Source of the DNA: GCA-2688265 sp964527395
GTDB taxonomy: Archaea > Nanobdellota > Nanobdellia > Woesearchaeales > GW2011-AR9
Reading direction: 5' to 3'
DNA: 64,000 nucleotides
Assembly (NCBI GenBank): GCA_964527395.1
Contig: CAZGQD010000003.1
Location: 1-64,000, forward strand
Shown piece after piece: positions 41,830 to 49,214 of this stretch (positions within the stretch are counted from its first letter, which is position 1; every line of letters starts with the position of its first letter). Both the position numbers and the translations under genes were made by a program. A model generated the notes under the pieces. That model saw nothing but the letters and a program-made list of their open reading frames with translations, was not told the DNA's origin and made no database searches.

Positions 41830-42918
41830 ATGGCAAAAGTGATGGTTCTTACTGATCAAACAACAGGAAGGCGAGTTGTAGTTAGAGGTAACACTCAAAT
41901 TGGAAGACTCTCTTTTCATGAAAGAGGAATGTGGAAGGTAAGGGGAAGAAATAAACCTAAAGTTTTTGATAGTTTAGATACTTTAGTTTGTGTTTCTGAA
42001 GTAAATAAAGTAGTTTCTAGAAATCATGCTGCTTTAATCCAGGGAGTTGATGGAGAATTTCATATTGAAGATATGAATAGTAAGCATGGAACTTATGTAA
42101 ATGGGGATAATATAAACCCAAGTAAAAGTGATTCAAGGAGTGTATTATTAAGAGAAAGGGATGCTCTTCAGATTGGAAGAAGAACTCGTGGAATTGATGA
42201 TTGTTTTTTGAATTTTGAAATTTCTTATCAAGAGTCTGAAAATTATGCATTGCTTGTTGGTACTGGGTCTGATAATTTAGGGGCTGCGCAAAGAGGTTTA
42301 GATTCTTTGGAAAGAGTTCTTAGGAGAAGAGGGTATGTTGTTAGGGTTTTACCTGAAGAAGAAGCAAGCAAATCTAGATTAAGAGAAGAATTAAGAAATA
42401 TTGCAAATATGTCTATTGCAGAATCACATAATATTATTTCAATTTATGGGCATGGAAGCCATAATGGTTTTATGTTGGGTGGACAAGTAATGAATGCAAG
42501 AGAATTTTATAAAGAAGTAGGGAGGATTGCTGGGAAAAAAGCAGCTTTATTGGAGTTTTGTTATTCAGGATCTTTTGTAAGGGGAAGAAATTTAGGGAGG
42601 ATTCCTGATGGTACTTTAGTTTTGACAGCATCTAATGCATTTAGTGAAGCAAATGAGACAGAAGATTATGTTGAAGGTCAAGAAGAATTAAGATCAGAAT
42701 ACATAGGTAGATTGGCTAAACAGTTTGCAGGATATTTGGAAAGAAACCCAGGGCAAATTAATTTGAGGGAATTTTATGATCAATTGAGTGTAGTTTTAGG
42801 TGCTAGGAATTTGATGTTGCAAGGACCTCAGATAGAAGGAGATTTTTACGAGATTCCTGCGGTGAATGAAGGGTTTCATACAGTTATTCTTGATGTTGAT
42901 CAAATTGAGAATTACTAG
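41830..42918 (+). CDS. FHA domain fused to a caspase-like (clan CD) protease domain
   Basis: About 362 aa. Residues ~1-130 are an FHA phosphothreonine-binding domain: IGR at 24-26, SRNHA (63-67), IEDMNSKHGTYVNG (79-92). Residues ~138-300 follow the caspase/C13-C14 fold: YALLVGTG strand, helix, NIISIYGHGSHNG with the catalytic His (~208), and AALLEFCYSGSF with the catalytic Cys (~244). The ATG at 41830 lies 29 bp after TTATAAAT, which rules out the longer ORF start. The combination suggests a phosphorylation-responsive protease. No kinase gene is adjacent; RIO1 is 2 kb away. Confidence 0.82.
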   Translation: MAKVMVLTDQTTGRRVVVRGNTQIGRLSFHERGMWKVRGRNKPKVFDSLDTLVCVSEVNKVVSRNHAALIQGVDGEFHIEDMNSKHGTYVNGDNINPSKSDSRSVLLRERDALQIGRRTRGIDDCFLNFEISYQESENYALLVGTGSDNLGAAQRGLDSLERVLRRRGYVVRVLPEEEASKSRLREELRNIANMSIAESHNIISIYGHGSHNGFMLGGQVMNAREFYKEVGRIAGKKAALLEFCYSGSFVRGRNLGRIPDGTLVLTASNAFSEANETEDYVEGQEELRSEYIGRLAKQFAGYLERNPGQINLREFYDQLSVVLGARNLMLQGPQIEGDFYEIPAVNEGFHTVILDVDQIENY

Positions 42919-42952
42919 TTTTTATGCTGGTTTTTTGAGAAGTTCTTTGGTT

Positions 42953-43107
42953 GCGCAATTTGCTCGTTTTGTTTTGTTTTTCTGCGCAATTTTCCCAGTT
43001 GATTCTATTTTGCTTGTTTTTGTCTGATTTTGTGCTTAAATTTCTTGTTTTTTGGCTGCGCAATTTTCCCGTTTGTTTTTATTTTAGTGCGCAATTTTCC
43101 CAAAGTT
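42953..43107. repeat. Four interspersed copies of GCGCAATTTTCCC-type motif
   Basis: GCGCAATTT(TCCC) occurs at about 42954, 42983, 43067 and 43090, with ATTTTGTGCTTAAATTTCTTG between, a segment that also occurs near 640. The repeats extend a spurious upstream reading frame of the next gene. Confidence 0.5.
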
Positions 43108-43136
43108 TTAAAAAAGAGGGTTTCTTTTATGGTGTT

Positions 43137-44204
43137 ATGAAGAAAATTGATCTTAAAAAGTTCTCTAAATCTAAGACAGATTGGGCTGGAAAAGTACTTT
43201 GTGATTCTAGTAGGTCGGAAGAGGATAAAAATGTTGCCTTAGAGATTCTTAGCAATTGGAGGGCTGCACATAGTTATCCTATGCATATTTTTACTAATCG
43301 GTTACGTAGAATTTCAGGGAGTTTGGATTCAGGGGCTTTAGTAGCTCAGAGGCTTAAAAGAGTTCCATCGATAATTAAGAAACTTAAGCGTAGTTATGGT
43401 GGCAAAAAGGCTAGTATGAAACTTAGTCAGATGCAAGATATTGCAGGATGTAGGGTAGTTATGTCAGATATAGATTTAGTTAGGAAGATTTATTCTGAGT
43501 ATTATGTTAATGGGGATTTGAAGCATGAAAAAGTTAATGAGAAGAATTACATCTTGAACCCTAAAAGTGATGGATATCGAAGCATACATTTGATTTATAG
43601 ATTTTTTAGTGACAAAGGTAAGGCAGATTATAATGGGCTTCTTGTTGAAGTGCAAATACGTTCTAAATTACAGCATTTGTGGGCTACAGCTGTTGAAACT
43701 GTTGATTTTTTTACTAGGCAAGCAATTAAATCTAATCAAGGGCAAAAGGATTGGGCGGATTTTTTTAGATTGGTTAGTTCTGCGTTTGCTCTGTTTGAGG
43801 GATGTAGCTCTGTTCCTGGAGTTCCTATTCGGGAGAAAGAGTTGTATGCTATGATTTTTAAAATGGAAAAAGAATTGCAAGTTCGTCGTAAGATGAAGAG
43901 TTGGATGGAATCTATAGAAGTCTTAGATGAGATGAAGAGTAAATATGGTAGTTCTTACTTTTTATTGGAGCTTGATACTGTTCGAGGAAAATTGATAGTT
44001 ACTGGTTATTCAAAAAAGCAGGAGAAAAGAGCTCTTAGAGAATATTCTGAAGTTGAGAAGAGAATATATGGCAGGCCTGAGTATGATGTGGTTTTAGTTG
44101 GAGCAGATACAAGTGAAGATTTGAAGAAAGTGTATCCTAACTATTTTTTAGATACTCGAGATTTTATTAGGTACTTGAATCTTATTTTGAAGAAGGTTAA
44201 ATAG
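43137..44204 (+). CDS. RelA/SpoT-family (p)ppGpp synthetase-like protein
   Basis: About 355 aa. The nucleotidyltransferase domain contains RLKRVPSIIKKLKR, MQDIAGCRVV (catalytic Asp), NPKSDGYRSIHLIYRF and LLVEVQIRSKLQHLWATAVETVD (catalytic Glu), in the order of RelA_SpoT synthetase domains. No HD hydrolase, TGS or ACT domain precedes it, so it is a synthetase-only form. A C-terminal ~110-residue helical and alpha/beta extension is not recognised. Archaeal members are rare. ATG 43137 is preferred over the repeat-derived upstream extension. Its last ~38 bp are duplicated at 44841. Confidence 0.88.
   Translation: MKKIDLKKFSKSKTDWAGKVLCDSSRSEEDKNVALEILSNWRAAHSYPMHIFTNRLRRISGSLDSGALVAQRLKRVPSIIKKLKRSYGGKKASMKLSQMQDIAGCRVVMSDIDLVRKIYSEYYVNGDLKHEKVNEKNYILNPKSDGYRSIHLIYRFFSDKGKADYNGLLVEVQIRSKLQHLWATAVETVDFFTRQAIKSNQGQKDWADFFRLVSSAFALFEGCSSVPGVPIREKELYAMIFKMEKELQVRRKMKSWMESIEVLDEMKSKYGSSYFLLELDTVRGKLIVTGYSKKQEKRALREYSEVEKRIYGRPEYDVVLVGADTSEDLKKVYPNYFLDTRDFIRYLNLILKKVK
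44161..44198 (+). repeat. Direct repeat, left copy (uninterrupted)
   Basis: 38 bp at the 3' end of the RelA/SpoT gene (ATTTTATTAGGTAC plus TTGAATCTTATTTTGAAGAA and GGTT). The right copy is at 44841-44926, interrupted by a 48-bp palindromic insertion. The two flank the DUF2283 toxin-antitoxin pair. Confidence 0.8.
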
Positions 44205-44211
44205 CTGTTGT

Positions 44212-44445
44212 TTAAGATCCAAGAGAGATTTTTAGGGGTAATTTTAGGTTAATTTCTGCTTTTTTTGCGGTTCTTTTTTTGAAACCTAAGATGCCAAATC
44301 CGACGGTTTCACCAGTTTCTTCATCTATTCTTTCAAAGATTCCTTCTTTAATGTCTTTGACGTAACTTTTTGGGAAGTTTCCTAGATTAATCTCTAGAAA
44401 ATCTCCTTCTTGATCATAATAGATGTGTAAATTACCTTTCATCAT
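44212..44445 (-). CDS. DUF2283-family antitoxin
   Basis: A 77-residue protein: LHIYYDQEGDFLEINLGNFPKSYVKDIKEGIFERIDEETGETVGFGILGFKKR is a clear DUF2283 domain. Its ATG overlaps the stop of the upstream toxin (44442), a typical coupled pair. The pair lies between direct repeats derived from the RelA/SpoT gene end. Confidence 0.82.
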   Translation of the reverse strand: MMKGNLHIYYDQEGDFLEINLGNFPKSYVKDIKEGIFERIDEETGETVGFGILGFKKRTAKKAEINLKLPLKISLGS

Positions 44446-44777
44446 TGTATTCTCCTCACAAAATGTACTGTAATTATGAAGCCATGTCCATTTAAGTACT
44501 TTACTATGACTTTTAGGTATTTTGCTTTTGATTGTCTATGCTTATAGTAACGATAATATGAATGAACTTGGTGGTCAAAAGAGTAATTTGTGATTTTTAT
44601 TGGCTCTTTTAGAGTTTCTTTGATAAATTCAAGATTATGTTGGACTTCAGGGTGCAAGGAAAGCATAGCTTTCCTGCACAGGAAATTATTAATTTCCTTG
44701 TGTTTTGATAGATGATTCCAACGTTCTTTTGTTAAGCGAATGAATCTTTTTGATTTGTCAATGATTTTGAATATCAT
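44442..44777 (-). CDS. Putative PBECR-type RNase toxin carrying an in-frame palindromic insertion
   Basis: A 111-residue protein: FIRLTKERWNHLSKH, VQHNLEFIKETLKEPIKI, HSYYRYYKHRQSKAKYLKVIVKYLNGHGFIITVHFVRR follow the PBECR/BECR ribonuclease pattern usually paired with DUF2283. The natural continuation SKH-PEVQHN is interrupted by 16 extra residues encoded by a 48-bp two-hairpin insert (44652-44699). The insertion keeps the frame and sits in a loop, so the toxin may still be functional. The BECR assignment is by pattern. Confidence 0.65.
   Translation of the reverse strand: MIFKIIDKSKRFIRLTKERWNHLSKHKEINNFLCRKAMLSLHPEVQHNLEFIKETLKEPIKITNYSFDHQVHSYYRYYKHRQSKAKYLKVIVKYLNGHGFIITVHFVRRIQ
44652..44699. 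mobile_element. 48-bp double-hairpin insertion inside the toxin gene
   Basis: Hairpin GGAAAGC-at-AGCTTTCC, linker TGCACA, hairpin GGAAAT-tatt-AATTTCC, with GTG at both boundaries. Length and organisation (two ~24-bp units) equal the insert at 44855-44902. Confidence 0.7.
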
Positions 44778-44840
44778 GAAAGATAATTTTGGAAGAAGTT
44801 ATTAATGAATAAAGTGGTTCTGGATTATTTATATTATAAA

Positions 44841-44926
44841 ATTTTATTAGGTACAAGAAAATTAACAATTTTCTGTACTGAAAATCTTAGATTTTCATGT
44901 ACTTGAATCTTATTTTGAAGAAGGTT
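44841..44926 (+). repeat. Direct repeat, right copy, interrupted by a 48-bp insertion
   Basis: ATTTTATTAGGTAC (44841-44854), then the insert 44855-44902, then TTGAATCTTATTTTGAAGAA and GGTT. Compare the uninterrupted copy at 44161-44198. Confidence 0.8.
44855..44902. mobile_element. 48-bp double-hairpin insertion with GTAC boundaries
   Basis: Two 24-bp units, each a hairpin followed by GTAC: AGAAAATT-aac-AATTTTCT and TGAAAATC-tta-GATTTTCA. GTAC therefore occurs three times (before, between, after) while the empty site has one. This is direct evidence for insertion. Confidence 0.75.
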
Positions 44927-44971
44927 TAGCCTAAAGTTTTATTATAGAGCTTTGTTTTTCTTTAGTTAATC

Positions 44972-45688
44972 ATGGTTACACTTACATATCAAGAACGGTT
45001 CAAAACAGCTAAAGGAGTCTTTGATGCTTTTACTAAAAGAAATTTGTTTGAGTTATCACAGCGAGGTTTTTTTGATGAAATTATTTCGCCACTTAAGGTA
45101 GGAAAGGAAAGTAATGTGTTTTTGGCTAGTTCTGGGAAAGGTTTTTTGATAATTAAGATCTATCGTGTACAGAATGCTGATTTTAAAGGGATGTATAAGT
45201 ATATTAGTTTAGATCCTAGGTATGAGAAGTTGAAGAAGAGGAGGCGTGAAATTATATTTTCTTGGGTGCGACGTGAGTATCAGAATCTGTTTGTGGCTAA
45301 GAAAAATGGAGTTAGAGTTCCGAAAGTGTATACAGTGAAGCATAACGTTCTTGTTTTAGATATTGTGGGGAAGAAAAAATCTGGAGAAGTTGCCTTGCCT
45401 TTGAAGGATACTGTTCCAGTTGATCCTGAGAAGTTTTTAGATGGAATTTTGTTTCAAGTACGTAAATTGTGGAAGAAAGCTGGGTTGGTGCATGGAGATT
45501 TGTCATCTTTTAATATTTTGAATGATAATGAGAAGCCTGTTTTGATTGATTTTTCGCAGTCGACGCTGGTGAAGTCTTCTAACGCTGATGAGTTGTTACG
45601 TAGGGATTTGAAGAATGTTCTTGGGTGGTTTAGGAAGTTAGGGGTTGTTAGGGATTTGGATGAAGTGTATGCCAAGATTGTTAAGTGA
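44972..45688 (+). CDS. rio1: RIO1-type atypical protein kinase
   Basis: A 238-residue kinase for small-subunit maturation. Features: GKESNVFLA (nucleotide loop), LIIKIYRVQ (Lys), WVRREYQNL, VLVLDIVG hinge, catalytic loop LVHGDLSSFNILN and metal-binding VLIDFSQS. It lies near the KH-domain gene (46201), its functional partner in 18S/16S rRNA processing. Confidence 0.93.
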   Translation: MVTLTYQERFKTAKGVFDAFTKRNLFELSQRGFFDEIISPLKVGKESNVFLASSGKGFLIIKIYRVQNADFKGMYKYISLDPRYEKLKKRRREIIFSWVRREYQNLFVAKKNGVRVPKVYTVKHNVLVLDIVGKKKSGEVALPLKDTVPVDPEKFLDGILFQVRKLWKKAGLVHGDLSSFNILNDNEKPVLIDFSQSTLVKSSNADELLRRDLKNVLGWFRKLGVVRDLDEVYAKIVK

Positions 45689-45730
45689 ATAGTGGGAAGT
45701 TTATTATAGATTAGTTTCTTTGTTTTTTCT

Positions 45731-46117
45731 ATGTCAGAATTATATCAGTTGTTAGAACAAGCTTATGAATTAGTTTCTAATGTAGATGGACCTAGTTATG
45801 TATTGGGGCTTGCTTCAGCTACAGGGCTTTTTGGTATTGCAGCAGGTGTTGGAAGATGGAGAGATCATGTAGTTCAAAGAGAGTTTAGGAATAAGTCTGC
45901 TGCAAGAAAGAAGGCTCTTGATGATCTGGTAAAAGAACGTAGTCCTCCTGATTTGAGTGATTATGTTGGGCAGTGGGTGATTATAAGTCCAAATATGGAA
46001 GTTATTGGACATGGAGAACATAGAGAAGCAATGACTATGGCTGAAAAAACAGGATACGATTTAGGGAATTGTGTGATGTTTGGTGTGGATGAGCCTGCTG
46101 ATGTTTATATTGGGTGA
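45731..46117 (+). CDS. Hypothetical protein with hydrophobic segment and DUF5678-like domain
   Basis: A 128-residue protein. A hydrophobic stretch (YVLGLASATGLFGIAAGVG) is followed by a basic region and YVGQWVIISPNMEVIGHGEHREAMTMAEKTGYDLGNCVMFGV, which follows the DUF5678 pattern. It lies between rio1 and the KH gene in the same direction. Function unknown. Confidence 0.6.
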   Translation: MSELYQLLEQAYELVSNVDGPSYVLGLASATGLFGIAAGVGRWRDHVVQREFRNKSAARKKALDDLVKERSPPDLSDYVGQWVIISPNMEVIGHGEHREAMTMAEKTGYDLGNCVMFGVDEPADVYIG

Positions 46118-46200
46118 GGGAGTTATAATTTATCTTAGATATGATAATTTTTTTCTTTTATGAGTATACTTTTTAAAGTAGAGTTGTTCTTAGGTGCTTT

Positions 46201-46806
46201 ATGGAAGAAAACAAGGTTGAAACTGCTCTTGAGTCTATGGAAGTTGAACAAGTAGAAGAATCTAATGATTTAGATATGATGCATGAGGAGCTGAAGATTC
46301 CAAAAGATCGAGTTGCAGTATTGATTGGGTCTAGTGGGAAGACTAAATTGGATCTAGAAGTTAAAAGTGGATGTAAAATTGATGTGGAGTCTGCTAGTGG
46401 GCTTGTGGATATCTCAGGTAGTGATCCAATTAAATTATTTGATTGTAAAGATATTGTTTTAGCTGTTGGGCGTGGGTTTAACCCTAAAGTTGCACTTAAA
46501 TTGTTATTGGAAACACATTCTTTGGAAGTTATTCGTCTGCGTGACATTGTGGGAAGTAATCAAAAACAAATGGAGCGGATTAAAAGTAGAGTGATTGGTC
46601 GGGCTGGAAAGGTTCGAGGGGAACTTGAGAGGCTAACTAAATGTGACATTGCGGTTTATGGGAAAACAGTATCTATTATTGGAGATAGTATGGATGTAGC
46701 ACTTTGTCATAGAGCAATTGAGATGCTACTTAAAGGAGCTATGCATAAGACTGTTTATACCTTTTTAGAGAAGCAGGTTAGGCAGGCTGAATTGGCTGGT
46801 GTTTAG
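46201..46806 (+). CDS. KH-domain rRNA-processing protein (Pno1/Dim2-like)
   Basis: A 201-residue protein with two KH domains. The first contains IPKDRVAVLIGSSGKTKLDLEVKSGCKIDVES, with the GxxG loop as GSSG. The second contains IVGSNQKQMERIKSRVIGRAGKVRGELERLTKCDIAVYGKTVSIIG. This is the archaeal Pno1/Krr1-type arrangement that binds the 3' end of small-subunit rRNA. It probably works with RIO1 upstream. A TTTAAAG box lies about 30 bp upstream. Confidence 0.93.
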   Translation: MEENKVETALESMEVEQVEESNDLDMMHEELKIPKDRVAVLIGSSGKTKLDLEVKSGCKIDVESASGLVDISGSDPIKLFDCKDIVLAVGRGFNPKVALKLLLETHSLEVIRLRDIVGSNQKQMERIKSRVIGRAGKVRGELERLTKCDIAVYGKTVSIIGDSMDVALCHRAIEMLLKGAMHKTVYTFLEKQVRQAELAGV

Positions 46807-46852
46807 ATTTTGTCAGAGTGTTTATATAGTTCTTTTCTTGTTTATTTAGTTT

Positions 46853-47149
46853 ATGGTAAATGATTTGAAAGCGTTGGTTACTAGGTTAGGTGATGAGATA
46901 GTAGCAAGTGGAAGAATGACAAGAGCAGAATTAAATGCTAGGCATGAAGCTCATTGTAGAAGGCTTCCTCCAGCAGATCCTAATTGTCTAATTGATATGT
47001 ATGGTGGAGCTTGGAGTAGATATGAACGTTTAGGAGATAGATTTGGTGGCTTGTCAGATGAATCTCTTGAAAGAGTTGCTAGAGGAGATGGGCTTATAAG
47101 CGGATTTTATAATGGGCTGAAAAGAGAAGAAGTTAATAATTATTCTTAG
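46853..47149 (+). CDS. Hypothetical protein (98 aa)
   Basis: Unknown family; helical, soluble. TTATATA lies 31 bp upstream of the ATG, supporting a leaderless start. It sits between the KH gene and top6B in the same direction. Confidence 0.6.
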   Translation: MVNDLKALVTRLGDEIVASGRMTRAELNARHEAHCRRLPPADPNCLIDMYGGAWSRYERLGDRFGGLSDESLERVARGDGLISGFYNGLKREEVNNYS

Positions 47150-47238
47150 TTTGGTATGATTTAGGGTGTTTTTTGTTTGGGAAGTTCTTAAAACTAAGCG
47201 GAATCTTTTTATACGAGTTCTTTTGAATTTTAGTTGAT

Positions 47239-48927
47239 ATGGCGGGAAGGGTACATGCATCTGAGTTGGCTAAAGGCCAAAAACAAATTTCTGTAGCTGA
47301 ATTTTTTGAGAAAAATAGGCATTTGTTAGGGTTTGATAATCCTAGACGTGCTTTGATGACAACAATCAAGGAAGCAGTAGATAATTCACTTGATGCTTGT
47401 GAAGAGGCTAGAATATTGCCAGAAATTTCTGTTGAGATAATTCAACTGAGTGAATCTAGGTACAGAGTTATAGTTGAAGATAACGGACCAGGGATTGTGA
47501 AAAAGCAAGTTCCTAACATTTTTGCACGTTTGCTTTATGGGAGTAAGTTTGGTAAAAGAGTTCAAGCACGTGGACAGCAAGGGATTGGGATCTCAGCTAG
47601 TGTTTTATATGGACAGTTAACAACAGGGAAGCCTGCCAAAATTGTGACTAAAATAGATAAAGGAAGTAAAGCTTACACTTGTAGAGTTAAAATTGATACT
47701 ATCAAAAATGCATCAGTAGTTTCTGATGAGGGTGAAGTTGATTGGGAAGAAGTAGATCATGGAACCAAAATTGAAATAGATCTTGAGGGTTATTATCAAA
47801 AGGGAAGAAAAAGTGTTGATGAGTATTTAAAGGAAACAGCAATTGTTAACCCGCATGTAACTTTGATTTATACAGACCCTAACGCAGAACAGTTAATTTT
47901 TCCACGAGTAGCAGAGGTGCTTCCTCCTAAAGCTAAGGAAATTAAGCCGCACCCGCATGGAGTTGAACTTGGAATTTTGATGAAGATGATGAAAATTAGT
48001 TCTGAGAAAACACTTTCTGGGTTTTTGCAAAATGAATTTGAAAGGGTAGGAAACAAAACCCTTAAAGAGATTTGTTCTAATAGTGCACTTCTTCCTAAGA
48101 TGAAGATTAAAGATGTTTCACGTGAACATTGTGAGAAATTGCTTAAAGGAATTGCGCGAACCAAAATTATGGCGCCACCTACAGATTGTATCTCACCGAT
48201 CACAGCAGATCTACTTGAGAAAGGACTTCGTAAGGAAATTAATGCAGAGTTTTTTTGTTCAGCTAGTCGTCCAGCAGCAGTATATCGAGGAAATCCGTTC
48301 GTAATTGAAGTTGCGCTTGCTTATGGTGGAGAACAGCCAGGAGATAAAGTTATTCGAGTAATGAGGTTTGCAAATAGAGTACCTTTGCTTTATCAACAAG
48401 GTGCGTGTACAATTAATAGTACTATGCAAAAGATGTCGTGGAGAGCTTATGGTCTTCAGCAATCACGTGGTGGTTTACCAGTTGGACCTTGCACAGTAGT
48501 TGTACACATGGCGTCAACATGGGTTCCATTCACATCAGAAAGTAAAGAAGCTATTGCAGGTTATGAAGAAATTTCAAAAGAAATTCGGTTAGCTATTCAA
48601 GAAGTTGGACGTAAGTTAGCTTCATTTGTACGTAAGAAAAAGAAAATTGGTGATGAGGCTAAGAAACGTGATTATATTGAGAAGTATATTCCACATGTGG
48701 CTGAGGCTTTGCAGGAACTGCTTGGTTTTAATGAAATGGACAAGAAGAAAACTGAAGATAAGTTAGGGGAGATACTTGAGCAAACACGAGGGGAGCTTGA
48801 AGATATTTCAGTTAAGAATGAAGATTATGATCCAGAATTAGCTAAGATTGGGCGAGATTTGCCTGAGGTAAAAGAAGAGTTAGATGATTCTGATGGGGCT
48901 GCTGGGAAGGATAAGAAGAAAAAGTAA
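47239..48927 (+). CDS. top6B: DNA topoisomerase VI subunit B
   Basis: ATPase subunit of the type IIB topoisomerase that relaxes and decatenates DNA. At 562 aa it shows the GHKL/Bergerat motifs (TTIKEAVDNSLDACEEA; VEDNGPGI; GQQGIGISASVLYGQ), the H2TH region, and a transducer domain with KRDYIEKYIPHVAEAL. The C-terminal ~40 residues are a Lys/Asp-rich tail. The subunit A gene follows after 287 bp containing a palindromic element. Confidence 0.97.
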   Translation: MAGRVHASELAKGQKQISVAEFFEKNRHLLGFDNPRRALMTTIKEAVDNSLDACEEARILPEISVEIIQLSESRYRVIVEDNGPGIVKKQVPNIFARLLYGSKFGKRVQARGQQGIGISASVLYGQLTTGKPAKIVTKIDKGSKAYTCRVKIDTIKNASVVSDEGEVDWEEVDHGTKIEIDLEGYYQKGRKSVDEYLKETAIVNPHVTLIYTDPNAEQLIFPRVAEVLPPKAKEIKPHPHGVELGILMKMMKISSEKTLSGFLQNEFERVGNKTLKEICSNSALLPKMKIKDVSREHCEKLLKGIARTKIMAPPTDCISPITADLLEKGLRKEINAEFFCSASRPAAVYRGNPFVIEVALAYGGEQPGDKVIRVMRFANRVPLLYQQGACTINSTMQKMSWRAYGLQQSRGGLPVGPCTVVVHMASTWVPFTSESKEAIAGYEEISKEIRLAIQEVGRKLASFVRKKKKIGDEAKKRDYIEKYIPHVAEALQELLGFNEMDKKKTEDKLGEILEQTRGELEDISVKNEDYDPELAKIGRDLPEVKEELDDSDGAAGKDKKKK

Positions 48928-48996
48928 TGAAAATAATTTGATTAGATGAGAAGAAAAAGATTTAGCAATGTTTTGTTCTTGAATTATATAATTCAA

Positions 48997-49174
48997 GAAA
49001 AGAGCACTGTCAGACTTAGTGCAGGCATAAACCACTCAGTTTGGAATTTTGGTTTGTTTCAAACCAAAATCTGGTGGTTGGATTTAATGTGCTGGATGAC
49101 ATTGCCAGTAGGTGTCCGCGAGGAAACCTCTTGGGACTTGGTTCGCGTGCTCACCAAGGGACGGCGCTCTTTTC
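48997..49174. repeat. Nested palindromic element, copy E5, between top6B and top6A
   Basis: Arms GAAAAGAGC/GCTCTTTTC extend through ACTGTC/GACGGC with one mismatch. The core is GTCAGACTTAGTGCAGGC, hairpins AACCAC/GTGGTT and ATTTTGGTTTG/CAAACCAAAAT, and ATTGCCAGTAGGTG. On the right a 40-bp H module is inserted (GAGG/CCTC plus CTTGG-loop-CCAAG). The hairpin GAATTATATAATTC precedes the element. Confidence 0.75.
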
Positions 49175-49214
49175 TTTTGAGAATATAGATAAATTTGTAG
49201 GTATTGAGATTAAA

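Noticed and set aside
42951..43136. N-terminal extension of the RelA/SpoT protein
   Set aside because: It is hydrophobic sequence encoded by GCGCAATTTTCCC repeats (repeated FSAQFSQ), with no family match.
48946..49188. 80-aa ORF between top6B and top6A
   Set aside because: It consists of element E5 sequence in another frame.
49041..49214. N-terminal extension of top6A
   Set aside because: It translates palindromic element E5; the Topo VI A homology begins right after ATG 49215.
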